NCBI GenBank assembly: GCA_015227615.1 | Contig: JAALGZ010000016.1 | Coordinates: forward strand, 248,001-312,000 | Reading direction: 5' to 3' | Origin: Labyrinthula sp. Ha | Lineage: Eukaryota; Sar; Bigyra; Labyrinthulida; Labyrinthulaceae | DNA: 64,000 bases | Shown: one piece after another, positions 1-9,300 of the stretch | Numbering within the stretch: position 1 is the stretch's first letter | Layout: each line of letters starts with the position of its first letter | Position numbers and translations under genes: made by a program | The notes under the pieces: generated by a model | Told to the model about the DNA's origin: nothing | Databases searched by the model: none | Seen by the model: the letters and a program-made list of their open reading frames with translations, nothing else

Positions 1-45
1 ATCGAGCTAAACTGCTGTAAACGTTTTATTGTTTTCTCGGGTAGG

Positions 46-1200
46 TACGCCCTGCGTTATTAGTAAAACAAATTTTGAGGTATGGAATCTGGATGAAGTG
101 GCAAAATTCTTTTTTTGTTTGGAAATGATCTCTCATCAGTAAATACATGGTTTCGGACATGTTGAATTTGATTTAATGAAAGTTGGTCCAACTGCGGTTA
201 TGCTACTTGATCAAACTTAAGATGACGGTGTATCGTCCTATCCCACTAAGAGGATTTCTTTCTCTTCTCTAGACATAAAAGGGGAAAACTTGAAAGAGAT
301 CTCAGTTAGTTCTTTGTGTTCTGTAGGTTTAATTACTATGCGAGTCAGCATTGCTATGGTGAAAGAAGGAATGAGCATCGAAGAGTGTTAGGATGTAAGC
401 TTGTGAAAATCTTGGTCCGGTGACTAGGACAAATTGCGGATTCTTTGGTATTCACATGGTCAGTACTTAGGAATCAATAAAAGGATCTTATGACTGACCA
501 TAATGGGGAATTTCTACCGTCTACATCCTGAAGCGAAGGTGTAGCTATAAATGAAACTCGAGGACCTAGTAGGAGACTAGCTGACATGTATTTGATGCTG
601 GAGAAATTATATTCTGATACTACAAATTTAGATATATTTACGGGAAGATTAAATTCTAATAAGGAATGGTGGAACTTTGGTTTACATAGGTCATTCAGCT
701 TGTAAAAAAGCAGTATTAAATTTGGGTATGTCTTGTATAGTTAGGTGGAGGAAGAAGTGATGGAGCATTTAAGCTCTGTATGTGGATTTTGGTTTATAGT
801 GGTGTGAGTGGGTGAAGAATATAGGAAGCTTTATTGGGAACCTAGTAAAGCTTCTGCAGAGATAGTATTAGCCTTTGCATATGGTTTGGGAAGAATTTTA
901 TTTCTTTCTGCCCTTACTTATCTCTAGATCAGAAGTGTTGTTTGGTACTCTTATATTCATGTGGCGTATGTTATTTAAGTGGGTGATGACGTGTTTTGAT
1001 GAAAATGCATTTTTATTGAGCGAAGAAAATTATATCAAATTATGGTAGACAAAGCCAGCAATGGTTTTCAAGCATTAAGTTATATCAAGAAGAGAAGAAA
1101 TAGCTCTTGAGGCTTGTAAAAGACAAAGTACTATCTTGAAAAAAAATAGGATTTAAAATTGAGAACTGGAGGTATTCAATACTCCCTTAAAAAAAGAATC
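46..1200 (+). pseudogene. decayed coding sequence, possibly LRR-type
   Basis: One forward frame from about 46 to 400 reads as protein for long runs, broken by a few stops. It holds stretches such as NLDEVAKFF, FDLMKVGPTAVMLL and IKGENLKEISVSSL, and the amphipathic spacing of leucines and isoleucines resembles leucine-rich repeats. Further coding-like pieces in other frames follow at 570-720 and 830-1030. The region lies just upstream of, and in the same direction as, the LRR-like gene of the left inverted-repeat arm, so it may be the worn 5' part of that gene or of a neighbouring LRR/Roco-type gene. It has no clear counterpart beyond the right arm. The family call is inference from composition only. 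Confidence 0.35.
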
Positions 1201-1235
1201 TGCGAAGCGTCGCCTGAAAAAAACTTAAAGCTTGA

Positions 1236-2096
1236 GAATGGACACTTCCTTCTAATGACTCCCTTAAATATCGGATACAGTTTTTTGGGGGGTATGAAAA
1301 TCTTACCGAGAAAGAAATAGAAGATGTGAAGAGTGGTATTGAAAACCTAAAGTTTAAAAGACTGGATTTAAGATATCATGGTCTATCAGACAAAGAAACA
1401 GTACATCTGTTAAGAAAGATAAATATAGATCCATATCAAGTAAGAATATTTAGTTTTGGTGGACCAAAGAGCCGAGATAAAAAAGATGTTTTTGTAGAAA
1501 CTTTGGATTTATTCCCAAGGTTAGCTGGATTTGACGTATCATATTCTGATAGAGAAAGTTTTGATCACTTTCACAAAAAACATATCATGAAAAAGTATTT
1601 AAATTTATTCTATATAGGATATCCTGTTTGTAACGCACTCAGTTTTTATTTCAGGAAAATACAAAATAAAATTGATGTTTCTTTGATAAAGTGTTTGTCT
1701 ATTGATTTTATTGGGGCAGAAAATAATTATTGGTTAGCTCTTTGTATTTCATTAGTTCAAAATATTAGTCTTTTGTATCTGAGGATTATTTATCATGTTC
1801 TTATGGATAGATCAGATCCAGTGCACGTATGTCTCTTATCTCAGTTACTTTCTATCCAAATCAAGCCAATTGGATTTAAGGTAGAATTTGCTAAAACGAA
1901 AGAAATTTATGTAAATACATCATATATATTCTCTAACATTCTTAAAAGTGGAGCTGATCTGAGAAAAATGTCCCTTGTAACCTACTCAAGTCGACCACCA
2001 CAGGTACTTCAACTCTTGATGGATAGGTTCTGTGAACGTAGTGAAGGAGATTGGAAACTGAGAAAAGAGAATAGGACTCAGGTTGTTAAGTTATAG
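1236..2096 (+). pseudogene. LRR-like protein, left copy, start missing
   Basis: An open frame of 287 codons with no early ATG; the earliest in-frame ATG-free stretch begins after a TGA at 1233. The protein is hydrophobic and leucine/isoleucine-rich, with LRR-like phrases (LKFKRLDLRYHGL, SLIKCLSIDF, ISLLYLRI) but no repeat unit regular enough to assign. The right copy at 43929-44922 has an in-frame-looking upstream segment with an ATG that is worn away here. The two copies differ at about 9 of 256 residues, much more than the other genes in the arms, which suggests weak or no constraint. I do not recognise a function; a resistance- or Roco-type LRR module is a guess. Confidence 0.4.
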
Positions 2097-2274
2097 CAAA
2101 GATAGTAAGAATAAGTTTCCTTGCCTTTATCTTTCAATAGTCTGCGTGCTTCATTCAACCACTACTGTTTTGTTAAAATCTAAAGAAATGTGAAGGTTCT
2201 GAGAAACCTATAAAAATAAACACTAAAAAATAACCTAAAAAACCTTTCCAGCCCCTAAAAATATACATATTGGT

Positions 2275-2477
2275 TCACTTGTCATAGTTTCTGTACTGAA
2301 AATATATAATTGGAATACTTGGAACACATAAATAGACTGTAACGTACCAGACAGAATATACGAACAGGAAGTTAGAAATATAGAATAGGATAGTGAGATA
2401 AATAGAAAGCAAACACAACCTTGAATACTCGCAAAATAAGGAATAAGTGAAAGCATAGCAAATAAACGAACTCCCAT
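2275..2477 (-). CDS. small hydrophobic protein with one 32-nt intron, left copy
   Basis: Exon 1 is 2328-2477 (ATG at 2475-2477, 50 codons), the intron is 2296-2327 (GTGTTCC...TTTTCAG) and exon 2 is 2275-2295, ending YRNYDK and TGA. The predicted 56-residue protein is almost wholly hydrophobic with a signal-anchor-like start (MGVRLFAMLSLIPYF), suggesting one or two membrane spans. Without splicing the frame reads on for 80 residues, so the intron is a proposal based on length and the charged tail it yields. It is divergent from the TS-like gene, with 97 nt between the start codons. The right copy is at 43548-43750. Differences between copies change residues as often as expected by chance, so coding status is uncertain. 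Confidence 0.35.
2296..2327 (-). other. putative 32-nt intron (left copy)
   Basis: GT at 2326-2327 and AG at 2296-2297 on the minus strand. Its length falls in the 28-33 nt class of the better supported introns of this window. The matching right-arm intron is 43698-43729, with one base difference. Confidence 0.35.
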
Positions 2478-2574
2478 ATTTAGTAAAACTTGGTTCCTAA
2501 ATATATTATCTTCAAACAGTTTCCTTTAGAGTTAAGAAATATTCAAGCTCAAGAGTTGTTTATATATAAGTGAA

Positions 2575-3318
2575 ATGAGAAATTACCCAAAATATGTACA
2601 TATTGATTTGGAAATGTTTATTCGAATTTTGAAGACGACGAACTCAAGAAAGAATTTCTTCAAGTTCTTTTCCACTGCAATGAATACTGGAAAAAATTTA
2701 AACACTGGATTCATTCAATTTCAAAAGGCATCAGATTTATACACTCATATTAGGGATATAACGAAACCAGGAGGAGATTATACAGTAAGAAACTTTGTTG
2801 GAGTTATTCATGAAATGTCACCACCAGAAAAAACTTTGGTTCCAACAGAATTATTTCCTATTGATGCTTTGGAATATTATACAAATAAAAATTTAGAACT
2901 TGAAGTTACAAAAGAAGCAGAAAAGAAGTTTAAAACTGATATGAGAGGTGGTGCTCAAGGAGATTATACAGATGGAATGCAACTTAAAATAAAGAATGTG
3001 ATTGATTGTTTAAAAGAAGTTTCTGTTTCAAAAAGAGCAGTAGTCACAATTCCTTTTAGCTCAGAAGGTTCTAAATTTGCTAATTATAAAGATCAAGGAC
3101 AAACAAAGTGTTTAAGAGAACTTCACTTTTATATTGAAGATAATAAACTTAAATGCACAGGAATATTTCGTATGCAAAATGCAAATATATTTCCAAAAAA
3201 TATTCATTTTATTGCAAGTATTTTAGATCAGATAAAGAAAGAACTCAATTTAGAAGTCGGAGAATATACACACTTTATAACAAACTTATGTCATGACAGA
3301 GATGCTATTCATTGTTAG
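2575..3318 (+). CDS. thymidylate synthase-fold protein, divergent, left copy
   Basis: A 247-residue protein whose C-terminal half follows the thymidylate synthase/dCMP hydroxymethylase order. There is a helix with DGMQLKIKNVIDCLKE (133-148) and SKRAVV (152-157). KCLRELHFYIEDNKL (178-192) aligns with the catalytic PPCHxxxQFYV segment, placing Cys179 at the nucleophile. R199 sits in the RSxD position, and LEVGEYTHFITNLCHD (226-241) matches GxxxHtlgDxH. The usual RSxD aspartate is replaced (RMQN), the His after the catalytic Cys is Leu, and the final HxY is missing. It may therefore act on another pyrimidine nucleotide, or be inactive. Family membership is fairly clear, the reaction is not. It ends inside the 3' end of the TFIIA gamma gene (14-nt overlap). 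Confidence 0.6.
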   Translation: MRNYPKYVHIDLEMFIRILKTTNSRKNFFKFFSTAMNTGKNLNTGFIQFQKASDLYTHIRDITKPGGDYTVRNFVGVIHEMSPPEKTLVPTELFPIDALEYYTNKNLELEVTKEAEKKFKTDMRGGAQGDYTDGMQLKIKNVIDCLKEVSVSKRAVVTIPFSSEGSKFANYKDQGQTKCLRELHFYIEDNKLKCTGIFRMQNANIFPKNIHFIASILDQIKKELNLEVGEYTHFITNLCHDRDAIHC

Positions 3319-3634
3319 GACTTTTTAGTTTAATAAATAAATTCTGAATATTTTTCCAGTTTGTTTTTTTACTTATTATTAAACCAGAGGAAACTGAACT
3401 TTGAAAATAATTATTAAACCAAGAATATCCTTCCATGCTTCCCTTCAGCTCCACCGTTTCTTCTTCAACACAGCTTTCAACAGCTAGTTCAAAACTTCTT
3501 TGATAGAACATGAATAAGCTTTCTTCTATTTGTTTCTTTTGGTCTTCAGTCATTTCATATCTTTCAAATATTTCTTCAATTGAATTTTTCAAACTTTTTT
3601 CAAGTTTCGTATTTTCATAAACCGACAAATCCAT
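3305..3634 (-). CDS. TOA2: TFIIA small (gamma) subunit, left copy
   Basis: A 109-residue protein matching the usual length of TFIIA gamma (about 105-120). The N-terminal helical part reads VYENTKLEKSLKNSIEEI (5-22), equivalent to YRxTxLGxxLxxxLDEL, followed by a long helix ending FYQRSFELAV (43-52). The beta part has ELKGSMEGYSWFNNYF (62-77), equivalent to the family's FKGxLxTYRxxDxVW. TFIIA stabilises TBP on promoter DNA. The start chosen is the ATG at 3632-3634; a longer frame upstream would run into the Rsm22 coding sequence. Only 4 nt separate this ATG from the Rsm22 ATG. The right copy (42391-42720) encodes the same residues. Confidence 0.75.
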   Translation of the reverse strand: MDLSVYENTKLEKSLKNSIEEIFERYEMTEDQKKQIEESLFMFYQRSFELAVESCVEEETVELKGSMEGYSWFNNYFQSSVSSGLIISKKTNWKNIQNLFIKLKSPNNE

Positions 3635-3638
3635 TAAA

Positions 3639-4691
3639 ATGATATTTAACCGTTTGAGAAATTTCTCGACAAAGAGAAAAAATGAAATGAAAAAAATTGG
3701 AGATGTCTTTTTGAAGAATAATGAAGAGTTGATAGAGAAAATAAAGCAGCAAAGCATTCCTGGGGTGAAGAAAGAAGCTCCTATGAGTGGAAGCTTAAGA
3801 AGAAAAGTTTATGAGTTTTGGAATACAACGAAAGACAAGGAAAAAGAAGAACACATTTATTTTCAAAACTACTTTTTTCGGCAATATGGGATTGTAGCAA
3901 GAATTCTAAACAATTTAAAAAAAGAAGAACGTTCTTTCAAACCAAAAAGTTTGCTTGATGTTTCCGCCAAGTGTGGGCAAACTTTATTTAGTGCAACTAA
4001 AGTCTTTTCTTCATTAGAAGAAATAACAGTAATTGAAAGCAGCAAAAGAAATATCTCTACTATGGAAACTATATTTCCTTCTGAACTTGTGGAAAAAGTT
4101 GTTGTGCTTTCCAAAAAACATATTGATCAACTGAGTCCAAAGAAAAAGTTTGATTTGGTTATACATTCTTTTCCCGGAGACGACGCTATTGAGGTTTTTT
4201 CTAAGCTGCTACCTTTGCTTTCATGTAATGGTGTTCTTGTAGTTGTGAATAAACCTCAAAGTTCAGTGCTGCAAGAAATGCGAGAAATAGTGTTGAAGTT
4301 GAAAGAATTAGATCTTAGAATATTAGCTCCCTGTACCCACCAAGAAAGCTGTCCTTTAGCTTATCAGAATGGTTGCTCATTTACTCAGAAAGCATCTAAT
4401 CCGCTTTCAAGTGGATTGAACAGAACTAAAGTTCAGTTTAGTTATTTGGTTATCTCCAAGAAAGATGATAAAAAACAAGAGAAAGTAGTTCGAATTATAG
4501 AAGAAATTCAGAGACCAAAACAACACGTTGTTATGAAAATTTGCTCAGACAATGGAATAGAGCTGCAAACTGTTGGAAAAGGAAAACTCATGAATAGAAA
4601 TCTAGGTCAAATATATAAATTTGCAAAGAATGCAGAAAGAGGTGGTTTATGGTTCAAGAACTTGCCTCTAGAGAAAATGCATAAATTCTGA
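3639..4691 (+). CDS. Rsm22/METTL17-like mitoribosome assembly factor, left copy
   Basis: A 350-residue member of the Rsm22/METTL17 methyltransferase-like family, which assists assembly of the mitochondrial small ribosomal subunit. The start MIFNRLRNFSTKRKNEMKK is basic with Ser/Thr and no acidic residue before Glu16, like a mitochondrial presequence, which supports this ATG. The Rossmann motif I equivalent is SLLDVSAKCGQT (104-115), weaker than a catalytic GxGxG. The family's iron-sulfur Cys block APCTHQESCPL followed by GCSF (230-248) supplies Cys232, Cys238 and Cys246. The region 101-205 has the alternating strands of the SAM fold. It is divergent from TFIIA gamma with 4 nt between start codons. 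The copy at 41334-42386 differs at four residues. Confidence 0.8.
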   Translation: MIFNRLRNFSTKRKNEMKKIGDVFLKNNEELIEKIKQQSIPGVKKEAPMSGSLRRKVYEFWNTTKDKEKEEHIYFQNYFFRQYGIVARILNNLKKEERSFKPKSLLDVSAKCGQTLFSATKVFSSLEEITVIESSKRNISTMETIFPSELVEKVVVLSKKHIDQLSPKKKFDLVIHSFPGDDAIEVFSKLLPLLSCNGVLVVVNKPQSSVLQEMREIVLKLKELDLRILAPCTHQESCPLAYQNGCSFTQKASNPLSSGLNRTKVQFSYLVISKKDDKKQEKVVRIIEEIQRPKQHVVMKICSDNGIELQTVGKGKLMNRNLGQIYKFAKNAERGGLWFKNLPLEKMHKF

Positions 4692-4982
4692 AGTTTACTC
4701 CAGACATATTCAGACTAACACAATGTTTGGCTATTCAGGCTAATTCTTGTTGAAATACAGATAGAAAAGACTTATTCTGGAGGCATAAAATACTGGAATG
4801 ATTTCAACATTGACCTCCTCGACACAGGGTTGCATTCTGCATTTACTATCATGTACCTTTGCTAAGTATAGGATCAAAATACACTAGGTGGCTTTTGTTT
4901 ATTCAAGTAACGGATCTAAACAGAAAATTACTGATTTACAACTAATATATTTCAGAAGAACGCGAAATCATAGTTTAGCAAC

Positions 4983-5243
4983 TTAAAACTTAGCCGCCTG
5001 ATTGATGAGTTTCTTGAAAGTTCTAGTATCCTTCCCTTGCACCAAAGAAAAACCAACTGTCTTATCATCCTTGACAAATGCATCAATCACCAGCCCCGCT
5101 TTAGTCAAGAATCTAGCAAAGTTTTTGTACAAGAAACATTGTGTAATCACCTTGTTACTTCGAAACCTCATTACAAGCCGTGCAAGAGATGACGGCAACA
5201 ATACATGATGGAAGTATACATCACGATTACTCTTAAATGAAGG
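4983..5243 (-). pseudogene. 3' fragment of a Roco gene (end of COR domain)
   Basis: The last 86 codons and stop of the Roco gene found at 38.5-41.0 kb, with two residue differences. The fragment begins at the sharp inner edge of the left arm. Beyond 5243 the frame runs on by chance to 5417, with no Roc or COR similarity. The missing Roc GTPase and most of COR show that this is the derived, truncated copy and that the duplication carried sequence from the right locus to the left (or from a common source that kept the full gene only on the right). Confidence 0.8.
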
Positions 5244-5724
5244 TTTGTTTTTCGAACTAAGAGTTTTGGGTCGGATGTATTGAACAACGAAATGAAAAGA
5301 TTGTATGAGTAAAGCAAGCTCTGTATAGAATGTGATATGACTGTAAGCGCCTATCCATCTCACTAAAGGAAGAAGCAGATCACATGAACAATTTTTTAAC
5401 TTCAGTTTTTTGTTCAAAATGTATTTCTTTTATCTGATGCTTTTTGCAGGAAGGATTTATCTTTTTTGAGTCTCTTCTGTCATTAAGCAGCTGGGTTCAT
5501 ATAAAGATAAAAGAACTCAATTTCTACACGAGTATACTATCAAAAAGATTTTTTTTGGCTTTCCAAGCTTAATACACTTTTTTTGTAGAAGTAAGATATT
5601 CTACATAAACAATTTATATTTTTTAGTGTCAATAGACTTTTTTATAATTTACTAAACTGCCATGGGTAAAAATACAGCGAAACAGTTCAATAAGAAAAAC
5701 AAAGAACGCAGATATGTTTACTAA

Positions 5725-6375
5725 TTAGACAACTATTTCAGCCGTAATAATATTTTCCGTCACTCCACCAAAATCTTCTGAAGAAACGTATTGAGCTGTG
5801 AGAATCGTTCTTCTATCACTTTCATGCTCATCAGTAATATTTCTAGGTTCATAGCTATTAAAATACTTTTTAAGAACAGGCTCAACCTTTCCTATTTTCC
5901 TATTATAAAGATATTTAATAACCTTTTTAACAAGAATATATAATATCAAGAAAAATAAAATAGGTAAACCTATTAAAAGGCGAACATCTGTAATTTCTCC
6001 CGATATTAGAGCTGCAAACAAAGGTCTACTGAGCGCTAACACAGCAGCGATGGTGAAAAACGTAGGAACAGCCACCTCGATTGTGAATTCCAGACTTCTA
6101 TTTGTAGATATGCTCAACCGCGTTATTTTAGGTCCGAAGCTTTTGAATTTATATTTCTGTATCCATACCCCTTTTCTAGTTCTAACTTTTATATAAATCT
6201 CTTTTGTATGTTCTTTAACTTCAACCAAGCTTGCCCTGATCAATCCTGGAATCTTCAACTTGTCAGGTTTGAGAAGCTCATTTCCATTCAAAGCAGCTTC
6301 CCAAACAGTATCCATATTTCTGTCTAAATATATTAGTGCTTTATATTTTAATTTTACGGAATCAATTTCGTTCAT
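5725..6375 (-). CDS. two-span membrane protein of unknown family
   Basis: A 216-residue protein from the ATG at 6373-6375; the open frame extends 20 codons further upstream without an ATG. Residues about 20-100 are a soluble, beta-rich, mixed-charge region (DRNMDTVWEAALNGNELL, VKEHTKEIYIKVRTRKG). Two hydrophobic segments follow (FFTIAAVLALSRPLFAALI and LLIGLPILFFLILYILV), then a basic, then a polar tail. A signal peptide is absent. It lies 480 nt inside of the left inverted-repeat arm and is not part of the repeat. No family is recognised; a small endomembrane or plasma-membrane protein is the most that can be said. Confidence 0.55.
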   Translation of the reverse strand: MNEIDSVKLKYKALIYLDRNMDTVWEAALNGNELLKPDKLKIPGLIRASLVEVKEHTKEIYIKVRTRKGVWIQKYKFKSFGPKITRLSISTNRSLEFTIEVAVPTFFTIAAVLALSRPLFAALISGEITDVRLLIGLPILFFLILYILVKKVIKYLYNRKIGKVEPVLKKYFNSYEPRNITDEHESDRRTILTAQYVSSEDFGGVTENIITAEIVV

Positions 6376-9300
6376 CTTTTTGTCTTTTCTTTCTACAATT
6401 ATTTTTCTTCGGCCGGTTGAATCTGTTTCGTACAAATAGATATTCTCGGAAGATTTGGTACAAAATATAGGAGATAATTTATACGATATGAAAAATACAA
6501 ATTCATATTTTTAAATTAAACCCTTTCAGGTTAAAATAGAACACTTAAGTTTTACAAGTATCGTATTTGATGTAGCAAATTAATATAATTTGGATTTATG
6601 AAATTCAATTTTTTTTGAAGAAAAGAAAAGAATTGCTCCTTAGAAAAGAAGGAAACAAATGAAGGCTGTTGGTTTGGTAAGAGTTTCCCTCGGTAAGAGT
6701 TGTTAAACATTGGTTGTCTAACTTTAAGGACAACTCATGTGCATCCCAGCATAAATTCTTAGTATGGCATTCATTTTGAAGCATTTACGCGTCGGTAATG
6801 ACTATATTGCACGAGATTTTACTTAAAGCAGGTTCCATATTTGATTGTTTTCAAAAATGAAGAAGTTTGGATGAAAACTAAAGCTTGCTCTTGTATTTTC
6901 TAACTCCATGAACAAGGGAACAATACTAATAAATTCTAATATATACTAACTGTCCCTAAGTGCTACTTTTTTGAACTATGTATTATAAACAAGGGGTTTT
7001 CAGGGATTGCCGTCACCTCTGTAAGCCAATCATAATTGACTCCAGTTACTACACTCAAACAGCTACACGAAGCAAGTTTTTGACAGAGCTTGAGAAGAGT
7101 ATATATAGGGTGTTAGTCGGATAATTAACGTTTCATTTCCCGTGCTTTGATTAGTTTTATTCCACAAAATACAAAAACAAGTGATCCTATTCATATCTTG
7201 TGAGAACTAACTAGCACTACTTACAAATCTAGTTCTAATTGCCATATGTCCAATAAAATCAGTTATTGCGAAGATTTATCTTATCACTGAATTCTAAGTA
7301 CATGAAATTAAGAGTGGTGATTGCTGAATGGCATATATTATAGATTCATACCCGCTTAAGTCAACTTCAAGGCAATATAAGACAAGTATTAGCATTTTTA
7401 TGTAGCTTAGTTTCCTTAGAAAATTTAAATTCCGTTGCTTGCATAGAAGGAACCTAAGCTTTCGGAAGTCAAGGATACTTTATAGAAGCTTTTTCAGAAT
7501 TTTTACTTGCATGATTGTCTTCACATGTAACCAAATGTAAGGTTCAAATCAAAGATGTGTAATATCAACAGCGAGCAATCTCTATAACAAAAAATATGAT
7601 TATAGAAAGAATGTGCTTCTTAGTGTTAAGCGTAGTGCACTAAACGAATAATGTTCATGCAGTCTATAGTCGATGAGAAGAAGCTTTAATTTCTTATTGT
7701 ACATGTCACTAAAGTCTTTAGAATGCTGCCAATTCTTTTTTCGTTTTAGATAATTATTTAACCAGTTTCTCAACGTAGTCTTCCAGTAAAATACTAGTAA
7801 GAATAGAGTATATGGTCTAAATATCTATTTGTAGTTTTTCAGCTGTTGTACAGCCGATGAAGACTAGGTTATTTGCTCTATTTAATAGACCTCTATAGGA
7901 CAGCCAGAATAATTACATGGTTTAAATGTTAACAGCGGTTCAAACCTACTGTTATACCATATGTGCTTATTTCAGGTATTTGAAGTTTTTTTAGCTTATG
8001 TTCTAATTTAATTTATGTCATTAATTGAATAGCCAATGTCTCCTTGTATGAAAGGTAGCCTTAATTACTCTTATAAACTTGTTTAAAATAGATTGAGATA
8101 TTAATTACCCTTGCGAAGACCATCTTTGCGCCTCTTTTATATTTTCTTGATCAAAATCTGAGTCATATTAGAGTCTACCCTCTAAAATACTTTGATTGAA
8201 AATTTTGTTTTCTAAAGAGTGTTAAGTGGGTTAAGTATTACTTAACTAAAATTTTCCATGATAATTATAGGTACTTTAACTACTATACCAACTATTATTA
8301 ATACCCTCATTAAGTGTCGCATATCATTATGGTGCTCGAGTTACCCCTCATAATGAATGTTTGAACAACCAATACAAGTGAATAGCATAATAAATTTGTA
8401 AAATTTTGGTTTTCTTGTTTCAAGTAAAATTCCTACAATATAATACCCACACGAGCAGTTTTAGTCACAAGATAGGTATGTTCTGATAGTTTTGTCACTC
8501 GAGAAACCATGAGAGTCCATAATCCGTAATATATTCATTTCATGCCATACATAAGTAACTTTAAAATGGTAGATTAAGCAAGATCTTAAGAATTCCTCAT
8601 AGAAGGGAGAACAAAATTTCTTGATCGAGCGTTTTTTCTCCTAATGGGTATATTAATAATAGCAAAGGACTGAAAATTTATTAATAATTGATTTTCTTCG
8701 TGGATGAAGAAGAGACTGTCCATGTAATTTGATTCAGAGGAATAAAATTTCTAATATTTATTAGCATTGTGACATTTATTTTTGGAAAATTTTCTTATCC
8801 CTACTCGTGGGCATAAAACTGTCATACTCGAAAGTTTTTACACATCATATCGTAGACTATTGTCTATAAGATGAAAGATTCCGCACTGCACGGTTGAAAC
8901 TGAGGGTTAAGTAGGGTGATACATGGTAACAAGTATTCTCAACTCTGTAGCACTTGAAAAAAAGACAGAAAACAACTATATGAAGTTTTTAATAGTTAGG
9001 AAACTGACCATAGCTGCTAGTTGTGTGCAAGTTTGCTTCTCTGATACCAGAAAAGTGGCTTAAATTAATTAGTTAGGCTGAAATCAGTAACAGAAAGTAG
9101 CGGTAATATAGAGTTTTGAAATAATTTTACTATTCTTGTATTTTAAACCGCTGAAACTTGAATCTGCTTCTTCTATTACAAGACTCACATGAAACTGCCG
9201 ATACTCCATCCCATACTCTCGTGCTTGCGCTTATCTGAAAGTGCTATCTTTTGTAATATATCATAAGTGCCACAAAGTTCGAATAGAAAAATAAAGTATC

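Larger units (their letters stand above)
1205..5243 (+). repeat. left arm of a 4-kb inverted duplication
   Basis: This segment is repeated as its reverse complement at 40782-44820. Every paired ORF boundary adds to 46025 (for example 2575 with 43450, 4691 with 41334), so no net insertion or deletion separates the arms from about 1.3 to 5.24 kb. Differences counted by eye are about 5 in the 744-nt TS-like gene, 6 in the 1053-nt Rsm22 gene and 1 in the 330-nt TFIIA gene. The outermost 85 bases (1205-1290) differ at roughly one base in eight and carry small indels. The inner edge at 5243 is sharp and cuts a Roco reading frame. Confidence 0.95.

Noticed and set aside
3869-4114. Antisense gene inside Rsm22 (present in both arms)
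   Set aside because: It is a shadow of the Rsm22 frame; conservation follows from the duplication and the sense protein.
5244-5417. Novel N-terminus fused to the Roco fragment
   Set aside because: The extension beyond the repeat edge has no domain and is short enough to be a chance open frame.
7536-7546. B-box-like GGTTCAAATC
   Set aside because: No A-box or cloverleaf within reach on either strand.
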